The notes under the pieces: generated by a model
Seen by the model: only the letters and a program-made list of their open reading frames with translations
What the model was told of the DNA's origin: nothing
Databases searched by the model: none
Position numbers and translations under genes: made by a program
Shown here: positions 8,801 through 15,226 of the stretch, piece after piece
Position numbering within the stretch: position 1 is the first letter of the stretch
Layout of the letters: every line of letters begins with the position of its first letter
NCBI RefSeq assembly: GCF_018638295.1
Contig: NZ_JABTTS010000026.1
Coordinates: 29,263 to 93,262, forward strand
Direction of reading: 5' to 3'
Length of the DNA stretch: 64,000 nucleotides
Source of the DNA: Streptomyces sp. CHD11
GTDB lineage: Bacteria; Actinomycetota; Actinomycetes; Streptomycetales; Streptomycetaceae

Positions 8801-10276
8801 CGCGGTGCGCCGGACGGTGCTGGTGTGGGCCAGGTCGTAGAACTCGCCGGGCCCGGTGTTCCGCAGCCGCTCGGCCATCCGGGCGGTCATCTGCTTCAGC
8901 GCCTTGGCGGAGCGTGCGGAGACGACCAGGGGCAGCGGGCGCCCGTCCGGCACCGGGCCGGTCCCGGACACCGGCCGGGCGGGGGGCGGAGTGAGGACGG
9001 CGTGGGCGTTGGCTCCGCCGAAGCCGAAGGCGCTCACTCCCACGGCGGACCGCTCCCCCACCTCCAACGGCACGGGGGCGGCTGCCGGCGCCAGTCCCAG
9101 GCCGGCGAAGTCGATACGGGGGTTGAGGGGAAGGGCGTGCAGGGACGCCGGTACCAGCCCGTGGCGCAGCACCAGGATCGCCTTGAGCAGACCGGCCATT
9201 CCGGAGGCGGGCTCCAGATGGCCGACGTTCGACTTCACCGAGCCGATCGGCAGGGGTCCGCCGCGGCGGCGCCGGCCCAGCGCCCGGCCGATGGCCTCGG
9301 CCTCCGCGGGGTCGCCGACCTGGGTGCCGGTGCCGTGGGCCTCGACGTAGACCAGGTCGTCGGCGTCGATCCCGGCCTCCGCGTAGACCGTGTGCAGCAG
9401 CGCCTCCTGGGTCTCGGCGCTGGGCACGATCATGCCGGTGCTGCGGCCATCGGTGTTGTTGCCGGTGGCGGCCAGTACGGCGTGGACCCGGTCGCCGTCC
9501 GCCAGCGCGTCCGCGAGACGCTTGAGGACGAGCACCGCGCCGCCCTCCGCGCGGACGAAACCGTCGGCGTCGGCGGAGAACGCCGCACAGCGCCCGCGTC
9601 GGGACAGCATGTTCGCGTAGGAGAACCCGGCGAAGGAGTAGGGGTTGGAGAGCACGTTGACGCCGCCGACCAGGGCGACGCGGCCTGTTCCCTCGCGCAG
9701 GGTGCGGCAGGCCCGGTCCAGGGCGACCAGGGCGGAGGAGCAGGCCGTGTCGACGGCCATGCTCGGGCCGCGCAGGTCGAAGGCGTACGACATCCGGTTC
9801 GCCGTGATGGACAGGGTGGCGCCGGGCATGGTGTGCGGGCTCGTGTGGTCCGACATCATCGACAGGTTCACGCCGTAGCCGGGGTCGGAGACGCCCACGT
9901 ACACGCAGGTGTCCGAGCCGGCCAGTGACTCGGCGGGGACGGCGGCGTCGTCCAGCGCCTCGGCGGCCATCTCCAGCAGCAGCCGCTGCTGCGGGTCGAT
10001 GTGCCGGGCCTCCGCGGGGGACATGCCGAAGTAGGCGGCGTCGAACGAGGCGACGTCCTCGAGGAATCCGCCGGCGGCGGTGTAGCTGCGGCCGGGGCGT
10101 ACGGTCCCCGGGTCGACCGTCCGGTCGCGGGGCAGCCGGTCGGCGGGCATCTCGCCGACCACGTCCCGTCCGTCGCGCAGCACGGACCACAGTCCGTCCA
10201 GGTCCGTGATGCCCCCGGGGAGCCGGCAGCCCACTCCCACCACCGCTACGGCCCGTTCATACTGCTGCGTCGCCAA
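2900..10276 (-). CDS. Fully reducing iterative type I polyketide synthase (KS-AT-DH-psiMT-ER-KR-ACP)
   Basis: A single 2458-residue PKS module, predicted to build a reduced fatty-acyl-like chain on its own ACP. KS at about 10-425 has Cys179 (DTACSS), His314 (EAHGTGT) and His353 (NVGHLE). AT at about 530-830 has Ser624 (GHSVGE) and a YAFHS motif, probably malonyl-specific. DH has His920 and Asp1081, but the Gly of HxxxGxxxxP is Asp. A methyltransferase-like region at about 1340-1500 lacks the glycine-rich SAM motif and is probably dead. ER has its NADPH motif near 1900 (HGGAGAVG). KR has GGLSGLG and Tyr2250. ACP Ser is 2410. There is no thioesterase. The start is TTG 10276, with AGGGG seven bases upstream. 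The order is that of fungal highly reducing PKSs. It diverges from the ole-like operon, whose enzymes may release the chain. Confidence 0.93.
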   Translation of the reverse strand: MATQQYERAVAVVGVGCRLPGGITDLDGLWSVLRDGRDVVGEMPADRLPRDRTVDPGTVRPGRSYTAAGGFLEDVASFDAAYFGMSPAEARHIDPQQRLLLEMAAEALDDAAVPAESLAGSDTCVYVGVSDPGYGVNLSMMSDHTSPHTMPGATLSITANRMSYAFDLRGPSMAVDTACSSALVALDRACRTLREGTGRVALVGGVNVLSNPYSFAGFSYANMLSRRGRCAAFSADADGFVRAEGGAVLVLKRLADALADGDRVHAVLAATGNNTDGRSTGMIVPSAETQEALLHTVYAEAGIDADDLVYVEAHGTGTQVGDPAEAEAIGRALGRRRRGGPLPIGSVKSNVGHLEPASGMAGLLKAILVLRHGLVPASLHALPLNPRIDFAGLGLAPAAAPVPLEVGERSAVGVSAFGFGGANAHAVLTPPPARPVSGTGPVPDGRPLPLVVSARSAKALKQMTARMAERLRNTGPGEFYDLAHTSTVRRTAHPHRAAVLAADPQDAARQLDLLTAAEPARGATVRTGERAGTAFVFSGNASQWPGMAADLLESEPAFRRAVEQADAALAPHLGWSVTKELAHPSPRKWQRTEIAQPALFAVQVGLTALLASHGVRPRAVTGHSVGEVAAAHTAGVLTLEQAARVIAERSRTQGATAGRGRMAAVGLPEAQAREELLRHDGALEIAGINSESDVTVAGDADALAAWGAELTGRGVFFRELDLDYAFHSRAMDPIREPLLEALDGLEPAPAAVPFLSSVTGTELAGPELDAAYWWRNVREPVRFAEAAALLTTGHAGVLVEIGPHPVLRPYLRRTGATCVATLHRDGDGPRETAAAVAAVLAADTATDWRHHFPRPGRVADLPAYAWQHERHWYGTAQDRVAGTSGSGLLDHPLVGERMPAPHPVWHGTVEPQLVPWLGDHRIGDDVLMPAAAYVEMALSAGRRALDRPVEVRHLEIGRPLAVPWPDPTPVALQTAVTPEDGAVTISVREEHRGECLPVVRAQVRTLLGTAPAPLDVDAVRARCDRRIDGPDFYRACHAIGLNCGPDFQLIDRIDAGEGELLVGYRLEHTADAYTAHPVLIDAPLQATVALAGAEAENAAFLPTVFAAVRVWRTPAPTGVVHLRRRSRSANEMCWDITYADPDGTVTAEIDGCRTRRGHLTERTPLTVQRTVLRAAPHPWAPAPTSPLPAPAEVARAVEPRVAAARAALDDSGHHRFTAAAEQAGAHCWAGTLRGLLTDPAVPFTMAELVAGGLQPRHRRLVRLMLPLLAEHGLARPEGETWRLTGAEIHAEARLRALIEDHPAYGAETLLLNRQLRRLPDVVRGRADARELLPAGDTSHEQLHETGPAHRFTHRAVQALLGDIVARWPADRPLRVLEFRATTTALTAAALPVLPPDRTRYTCTAATGSVLTRAEHRFAAYDFVDHRTLDPDTDLAGQGLPPGGFDLVLAGDALHATTDLAATLRRLHTVLAPGGHLLAAEPHHAGLQALLSGTLNDFWERGDHTLRPASRILPRDRWAPLLRQCGFSGVVQTGPGDRSVLLAAADHDQTPDAALPRALPGAAWVIAVEDGTETETARALAAHLGGATVLTAPDGATAWRGTLPTDSDPHVVLLLAEPGPHDIVTRTTRRAALLRSLAAACDGLKGGTSPRVWLITRPTGLFPAPEQPSHPVDAAVWAACRTLANERPDLRLHRLSCHRTGDTGIDARRLAGELLAPGDDPAAQEDEVVLTARGRFVPRHVQHPADEPPAVPAGTPYILEARDPGLRRRLIWRQTDPGEPGPGEVALEMRAVALNYRDPMRANGLLPPEAVENSPLGRGLGTDGAGIVRAVGPDVRGLKPGDRVCGLVPAALASHARTAADAVVRIPDGMGFAEAATFPVAFLTVHRTLVDQARLAPGETVLVHGGAGAVGLAVLQCARRQGARVIATAGTETKRDLLRTLGAEHVLDSRGLDFVPRVRELTGGRGVDVLVNSLSGEAIAQGLDLLRPNGRFIELGKRDIFLNNPVTLRPFDRSLTFIGFNLDAVIGSPELGSRLLTDFETEVVSGTYRPLPHTVRPAARVDEAFHLLQHSRHTGKVVVTFDPLDEPVPVEPAPGTLRLDGGGTYLITGGLSGLGAATARLLADRGARHLALLSRGGPDAPEAPALLRELTDRGVRATAHAADVTDEAALRRVIEAVDATGHPLRGVVHAAMHMDDAVLADLTDDRFAAVLAPKAAGAALLDRLTADRDLDLFLTYSSVSAGVGNPGQAAYAAANAFLEALTRARRDTGRRGTALAWGPIGGTGYVARSGIGPAMAGRGLELLTPAEVLTTADHLTAGGTDVAGAGRYRWGTARHLLPALATPRFAPLAPASSGPSPDDRNELLGTLADLPADEAVRVITETITQLLAGVLQTAPADLDPAVNVTDFGLDSLLGMQFLMRTRDLFDIRLGPADLATGRTLTHFAHLIHQRLAPPTGKRD

Positions 10277-10418
10277 TTCCCCGCCCCTTTACGCCGATTG
10301 CCGGACCTCGTACGGATTGAAGGGGACAACTGGCGGGAAAGCCAGCCCACATCACTCGTTGGGGTGGATACCGCCATCTAACCGTCATTCCGGCCGGGTG
10401 GCTGGCTACGGTGACGCG
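10277..10418. promoter_or_regulatory. Divergent promoter region between the PKS and the ole-like operon
   Basis: This 142-bp gap is the only place where both transcripts of the island can start. It has an Shine-Dalgarno-like run for the PKS start, a small hairpin CTGGC-N6-GCCAG near 10330-10345, and a TACGGT hexamer at 10407-10412. That hexamer lies where the -10 box of a leaderless mRNA beginning at GTG 10419 would be. No clear -35 boxes were seen. Confidence 0.45.
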
Positions 10419-11441
10419 GTGTCCGAAGCCCTCCGTGCCCGCATCGCCGCCGTCTCCGCTCATCTTCCGTCCCGCTACCGGACCTTGGACGAGATCCGTG
10501 TCAAGATCACCGAAACGGGTGGCTACGCTCCACCGCCCGGTCTGCTGGAGGATCTCACCGGGGTGCGCGGGGTCCATGTGCACGACGACGGCGAGAACTC
10601 CTCCGACCTCGCCGTGAAGGCCGCCCGCGGCGCGCTCGACCAGGCCGGCCTGAAGATCGCCGACGTCGGCCTGCTGCTGTTCGCCTCGACCTCGCAGGAC
10701 CTGGTCGAACCCGCCACGTCCCACCTCGTGGCCGCCAAACTCGGCGCCTCCTGCCCGGTCTTCGACATCAAGAACGCGTGCAACAGCTTCCTCAACGCCA
10801 TGGAGGTGGCCTCGTCGTTCATCGAGACCGGCCGCTACCGCACGGTCCTCATCACCTGCGGTGAACCCTCCACCCTGGCCACCCGCTGGCACGCCCCCGA
10901 CCGGGAGGATCTGCTGAGAGCCCTGCCCGGCTACACCGCCTCCGACGCCGGCGCCGCGATGGTGCTCACGGCCGGCCCCGCGCGGGACGGCGATCCCGGC
11001 ATCCTGTCCCTGCGGTTCGTCAGCAACTCCGCCGCCTGGGAGGCCTGCACGGTGGCCGGCGGAGGATCCATGCACCACCTCTCCGTGCACGACGACCACA
11101 CCACGCTGCGGCTCAACGGGGATCTGCGCCAGGGCCTGATCGACGTGCTCCCCCGGATCCTGGACACCGCCGGGGACGATCTCGAGGCGGCGCGCTCCGC
11201 CGCCTTCGTCGCCTTCCACCAGATCGCCATGCCGCAGTACCGCGAGATGATCGAGGGGTTCTCCCTTCCCGAGGACCGGTGCCTTCCCGCGGTGGCCGAG
11301 CACGGGAACTGCGCGGCGGCCTCGCTTCCGCTGCAACTGGTCAAGGCGCGGCAGGCGGACCGCATCGAGAGCGGCGACCTGGTGGCGATGATCGGTCTGG
11401 CCAGTGGTTTCAGCTTCGGCCTGGCCCTCGTCCGGTGGTGA
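10419..11441 (+). CDS. oleA: OleA-like thiolase-fold enzyme (head-to-head acyl condensation)
   Basis: A 340-residue KAS III-like enzyme. OleA joins two acyl thioesters by a non-decarboxylative Claisen reaction to a 2-alkyl-3-ketoacid. The catalytic triad reads Cys121 (NACNSF), His267 (FHQIAMP) and Asn297 (EHGNCAA), with the same His-to-Asn spacing of 30 as in characterised OleA. Glu97 (LVEPATS) lies close to where OleA carries the glutamate lent by the partner subunit, which FabH lacks. The residue mapping is from memory. The start is ambiguous: GTG 10419 is preferred, GTG 10398 is possible, and neither has a good ribosome site. The stop overlaps the next start by 4 bp. FabH or CerJ-type function is the alternative, but the oleBCD neighbours favour OleA. 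Confidence 0.82.
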   Translation: MSEALRARIAAVSAHLPSRYRTLDEIRVKITETGGYAPPPGLLEDLTGVRGVHVHDDGENSSDLAVKAARGALDQAGLKIADVGLLLFASTSQDLVEPATSHLVAAKLGASCPVFDIKNACNSFLNAMEVASSFIETGRYRTVLITCGEPSTLATRWHAPDREDLLRALPGYTASDAGAAMVLTAGPARDGDPGILSLRFVSNSAAWEACTVAGGGSMHHLSVHDDHTTLRLNGDLRQGLIDVLPRILDTAGDDLEAARSAAFVAFHQIAMPQYREMIEGFSLPEDRCLPAVAEHGNCAAASLPLQLVKARQADRIESGDLVAMIGLASGFSFGLALVRW

Positions 11442-12385
11442 CCTCACGAGGAGGGCACGCCCCGGCCCCCGTACCGGATCCCGCCGTGCTGGCGCGGCTG
11501 ATGCCCGGCTACCCCGCGCCCCGGCACTGGCGGCGGGTGCCGCTCACCGGACAGCACTATCTCGACCTAGGCTCCGGACGGCCGGTGCTGTTCCTGCACG
11601 GCAACCCGTCGTGGAGTTACGTCTGGCGCACGTTGCTGCACCGGCTCGCCCCGCACGCCCGCTGCCTGGCACCGGACCTGCCGGGCTTCGGACTGTCCCG
11701 GCGTCTGCGGCCCGCCGACGGGGTTCCGGATCCCTACGAGGCCCAGCTGGAAGGTCTGGACACGCTCCACCGGCACCTGGTGCGGGACGTGGGACTGCCC
11801 GAACGGGGCTGGACGTTCGTCCTGCACGACTGGGGCGGCCCGCTCGGCGTCGCCTGGGCGCTGCGCAACCCTGGCACGGTGGCCCGGCTGGTCGTCTGCA
11901 ACACCGTGGCCTTCCCCTTCCCGGACGGCTTCCAACTGCCGTTCTACCTGCGGTGGATCCGCGACCACCGGCCGGTCGCCGAATTCGTCCACGCCACCGA
12001 CGCGTTCGCCCGCGTCGCCGTGCGCGCCGGCGTCCACCGCCCGCTGCTCACGGCCGAGCGCCGGGCCTATCTGCGGCCCTGTGCCCGCCGCGCGGAACGC
12101 CGGGCGGTCACCGACGCCGTCCGGGCCATCCCCCGCGACCCCGCGGATCCCGCGTGGCGACTGCTCGAACCCGGGGACGGCGCGGCCGGCCTGTCGGAAC
12201 TTCCGCTGCTCATCGGCTGGGGCATGCGCGATCCCGTCTTCACCCCGGTCCTGCTGGAGGAGTGGGTCCGCCGTCATCCGCACGCCGCCGTGCACCGCTT
12301 TCCCCACGCCGGGCACTTCGTGATGGAGGACGCCGCCGCCGAACTGGGCGACCTCATCCGTGACTTCCTTCAGGGAGCCCCATGA
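11438..12385 (+). CDS. oleB: OleB-like alpha/beta hydrolase (beta-lactone decarboxylase)
   Basis: A 315-residue protein of the haloalkane dehalogenase family. The oxyanion motif is HGNPSWSYVW, the nucleophile is Asp131 in HDWGG, a late acid is Asp265 (GMRDPVF) and the base is His293 (PHAGHFV). In olefin pathways OleB turns a cis-beta-lactone into a cis-alkene and CO2. The GTG start at 11438 overlaps the oleA stop as GTGA, so translation is coupled. It is a separate gene, not the OleBC fusion known from some actinobacteria. Its presence separates this cluster from lipstatin- or nocardiolactone-type clusters, where the lactone is the product. A plain dehalogenase is possible from sequence alone, but context argues against it. 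Confidence 0.82.
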   Translation: MTSRGGHAPAPVPDPAVLARLMPGYPAPRHWRRVPLTGQHYLDLGSGRPVLFLHGNPSWSYVWRTLLHRLAPHARCLAPDLPGFGLSRRLRPADGVPDPYEAQLEGLDTLHRHLVRDVGLPERGWTFVLHDWGGPLGVAWALRNPGTVARLVVCNTVAFPFPDGFQLPFYLRWIRDHRPVAEFVHATDAFARVAVRAGVHRPLLTAERRAYLRPCARRAERRAVTDAVRAIPRDPADPAWRLLEPGDGAAGLSELPLLIGWGMRDPVFTPVLLEEWVRRHPHAAVHRFPHAGHFVMEDAAAELGDLIRDFLQGAP

Positions 12386-13959
12386 CCGTGACCGTTCCCC
12401 CCATCGCCGCGCGCATGGCCGACCGGCCGGACGCCGTCGCCCTCGTCGAATGCCGCAAGGGGTCCTCCCGGACGACCTCGCGCGGCGAACTGGTGCGGCA
12501 CTGCCACCACATCGCCCGGGCGCTGCACGACGCGGGTGTCCGGCCCGGCCACAAGGCCGTCGTGATGACCCGCGACGCCCACGATCTCACCGCCGTCTGC
12601 TACGCCCTCGGCCTCCTCGGCGCCGTGCCCGTGCTGATCGAACCGCGCGCCGAGGTGGGCCGCTGCCTCCAGGACACCGTCCCGGACGTCTTCATCGGGG
12701 AACCGCCGGCCCACCTCGGGCGCCTGGCCCTGGGCTGGGGCCGCCCCCATGTCCGGATCGCGCTGGTCACCGGCCCGGCACAGTTCCCCGCAGGACGGCG
12801 GCTGGCCACCCGGACACCGGCCGGCGACACCCGGCCGCCGGCCGTGCGGGAGCCCGACGGCGACGAGCCCGCCCTCATCGCCTTCACCTCCGGCTCCACC
12901 GGGCGGCCCAAGGGCGCTGAGTACCGTCACGCCACCCTGGCCGGACAGCTCGACGCGCTGACGACCCTGATGGACCCCCGCCCCGACGACGTACTCCTCG
13001 CCGGATTCCTGCCGGCCGCGCTGCTCGGTCCGCTGCTGGGCCCGGCCACCATCGCCCCGGCCGTGAACCACCTGGCCCCGGCCCGTACACCGCCCGCGGA
13101 ACTCGTCGGGCCGATCCTGAGGCACCGGGCCACCGTCGTCCTGGCGTCACCCGCCGTGCTCACCCTGATCGCCCGCCACTGTGCCCGCCACCGCGTCACC
13201 CTGCCCTCGGTCCGGCAGATCCTGTCCTTCGGCGCCCCGCTGCGGGTCCGTCTCGCCGACGCCCTGCGCAGGGCCGTGCCGGACGACGCCGAGATCCTCA
13301 GCGTCTACGGCGCGACCGAGTGTCTGCCCGTCTCCGCGATCACCGACCACGACCTGCGGGCCACCCGCGCCCGGCCGCCCGCCGGGCACGCCGGCACCTG
13401 CCTGGGCCGTCCGGTGCCCGGCGTCCGCGCCCGGATCCTGGACTCCGACGCCACCGGGCTCGGGGAGATCGCCGTCACCGGTACCACCGTCAGCCCCGTC
13501 TACCATGCGCGCCCCGACGCCGACGCCGTCACCAAGAGCGACAGCGACCACGGTGTGCTGCACCGCACCGGAGACCTCGGCCGGCTGGACGACGAGGGCC
13601 GGCTGTGGTTCCTCGGCCGCAAGGCGCACCTGGTGACCGGCACCGGCTTCACCCTGGCCACCGAGGACATCGAGGCCGCGGCGGACACCGCCCCCGGCGT
13701 CCGGCGCACCGCCCTGGTCGGTGTCGGCACGGCCGTGTGCCAACTGCCCGTGCTGTGCGTGGAACCCGCGCCGTCCACCCCGCGCGCCACCGCCCTGGCG
13801 GCTGTGCGCGCCGTCCTGAAGAACCATCCCGAAGGGCACCGCGTCGGCGCCCTGCTGATCCGTTCCGGCTTCCCCACCGACCCCCGGCACAACTCCAAGA
13901 TCGACCGCATGCGGCTGGCCGGCTGGGCCGCGAGGCGGCTGCGCGGGAGGACACGATGA
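12382..13959 (+). CDS. oleC: OleC-like AMP-dependent ligase (beta-lactone synthetase)
   Basis: A 525-residue member of the ANL superfamily. The ATP loop is FTSGSTGRPKG (168-178). The A5 motif is YGATECLPVS (309-318), a form I associate with OleC rather than with acyl-CoA ligases. The later GRKAHLV segment and a Lys-poor C-terminal lobe fit as well. OleC activates a 2-alkyl-3-hydroxyacid with ATP and closes a beta-lactone without CoA. ATG 12382 overlaps the oleB stop (ATGA). The mid-region FLPAALLGPLLGPATIAP matches the hydrophobic acyl-binding wall. An acyl-CoA or acyl-ACP ligase is the alternative. Confidence 0.83.
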   Translation: MTVTVPPIAARMADRPDAVALVECRKGSSRTTSRGELVRHCHHIARALHDAGVRPGHKAVVMTRDAHDLTAVCYALGLLGAVPVLIEPRAEVGRCLQDTVPDVFIGEPPAHLGRLALGWGRPHVRIALVTGPAQFPAGRRLATRTPAGDTRPPAVREPDGDEPALIAFTSGSTGRPKGAEYRHATLAGQLDALTTLMDPRPDDVLLAGFLPAALLGPLLGPATIAPAVNHLAPARTPPAELVGPILRHRATVVLASPAVLTLIARHCARHRVTLPSVRQILSFGAPLRVRLADALRRAVPDDAEILSVYGATECLPVSAITDHDLRATRARPPAGHAGTCLGRPVPGVRARILDSDATGLGEIAVTGTTVSPVYHARPDADAVTKSDSDHGVLHRTGDLGRLDDEGRLWFLGRKAHLVTGTGFTLATEDIEAAADTAPGVRRTALVGVGTAVCQLPVLCVEPAPSTPRATALAAVRAVLKNHPEGHRVGALLIRSGFPTDPRHNSKIDRMRLAGWAARRLRGRTR

Positions 13960-15002
13960 ACGTACTGGTCACCGGGGGGAGCGGCTTCCTCGGCCTGGAG
14001 ATCTGCCGCCGGCTGAGCGCACGCGGAGCCGTCGTCTCCTCGCTGAACCGCCGTCCCAGCACCGCGCTGGAACGACTGGGCGTCCACCAGCACCTGGGCG
14101 ACCTCGCCGACGCCGGAGCGGTCTCCCGGGCCGTCGCCGGGTGCGACGCGGTCGTCCACAACGCCGCTCTGGCCGGCGTCAGCGGCCCGCCGCGGCCCTA
14201 CTGGACCACCAATGTCCTCGGCACCCGCCATGTGATCGAGCAGTGCCGCGCCCACGGGGTGCGCACGCTCCTCTACACCTCGACCGCCAGTGTCGTCTTC
14301 CGGCCCGGCGGTCTGGAAGGCGTCGCCGAGGGTCTTCCCCCGGTCCCCTGCCACCTGGCCGCCTACCCCGCGACCAAGGCCCGCGCCGAGGCGCTGGTGC
14401 TGACCGCCCACGGCCCGGAGCTGGCCACCGTCTCGCTGCGGCCGCACATCATCTGGGGGCCGGGCGACCCCCATTTCGTCCCCGCCCTCGCGCGAGCGGT
14501 GCGGGCCGGCCGGCTGCTGATGCCCGGCGACGGCGGCAACCTCATCGACACCACGCATGTCCGGACCGCGGCGCACGCCCATCTGCTCGCCCTGGACCGG
14601 CTGCGGCAGTCGCCTGGGACCGGCGGGCGCGCCTACTTCATCGGCCAGGACGACCCGCGGCCGCTGCGCGAGATCACCCGGCACTTCCTGCGGGCCGCCG
14701 GCGTCGAGGCCCGCTGGTGTGCCGTACCACCCCGGCTCGCCGGCGTCGGGGCCGCCGCCGCCGAGGTCTTCCTGCGCGCGGCCCGCAGTCCCCGCACCCA
14801 TGCCCTGAGCCGATTCCTGGTCGCGGAACTGCTGCATCCGCACTGGTTCGACCTCACCGCCGCACGCCGCGATCTCGGCTTCGAACCGCCGGTCGGATTC
14901 GACGCCGGAGTCGCGGAGCTCGACCGGCTCGCCCCAGCCCTTCCGCCCGACAGCGAGGAAACGCCGTGCCAGACACCTACGACACCGTCCGTTCCGTCCT
15001 GA
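13956..15002 (+). CDS. oleD: OleD-like NAD(P)-dependent 3-ketoacid reductase (extended SDR)
   Basis: A 348-residue extended short-chain dehydrogenase of the 3-beta-HSD/epimerase type. The dinucleotide motif is TGGSGFLG (6-13), the Ser of the triad lies in TSTAS, and the YxxxK pair is Tyr137/Lys141 (YPATK). OleD reduces the 2-alkyl-3-ketoacid made by OleA to the hydroxyacid used by OleC. ATG 13956 overlaps the oleC stop by 4 bp. The C-terminal end runs 37 bp into the ACP gene in another frame, so the last residues may be poorly conserved. The role is assigned from the order of four neighbouring genes. Confidence 0.82.
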   Translation: MNVLVTGGSGFLGLEICRRLSARGAVVSSLNRRPSTALERLGVHQHLGDLADAGAVSRAVAGCDAVVHNAALAGVSGPPRPYWTTNVLGTRHVIEQCRAHGVRTLLYTSTASVVFRPGGLEGVAEGLPPVPCHLAAYPATKARAEALVLTAHGPELATVSLRPHIIWGPGDPHFVPALARAVRAGRLLMPGDGGNLIDTTHVRTAAHAHLLALDRLRQSPGTGGRAYFIGQDDPRPLREITRHFLRAAGVEARWCAVPPRLAGVGAAAAEVFLRAARSPRTHALSRFLVAELLHPHWFDLTAARRDLGFEPPVGFDAGVAELDRLAPALPPDSEETPCQTPTTPSVPS

Positions 15003-15226
15003 GCGGCGCCTTCCGCGTGCCGGAGGACGAGATCCGGCCCGAGCTCACACTGGAGCAACTCGACCTGGACTCCCTGGCCCTGACCGAGCTGGTGCTCATC
15101 CTCCACGAACGCCTGGGAGTGCGGATCAGCAACGAGCACCTCGCCCGCGGTACCACCCTCGCCCAGGTCGTCGACCACCTCGACGCGCTGCGCGCGGACG
15201 GCGCGGGAGCGGTGAGCGCGCCGTGA
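14966..15226 (+). CDS. Free-standing acyl carrier protein
   Basis: An 86-residue ACP with the phosphopantetheine site Ser36 in LDLDSLALTEL, an acidic helix II and the length usual for type II ACPs. GTG 14966 has GAGGAA six bases upstream and starts inside the end of oleD. An extra discrete ACP is not part of the standard oleABCD set. It may carry the acyl group between the PKS, the adjacent KAS II and OleA. Its own stop overlaps the next start (GTGA). Confidence 0.92.
   Translation: MPDTYDTVRSVLSGAFRVPEDEIRPELTLEQLDLDSLALTELVLILHERLGVRISNEHLARGTTLAQVVDHLDALRADGAGAVSAP

Noticed and set aside
3275..9928. A 2217-codon open frame on the plus strand
   Set aside because: It is antisense to the PKS gene. 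In GC-rich DNA the complement of a real gene often stays open. The protein has Gly/Gln/Val/Asp-rich low-complexity sequence and no domains.
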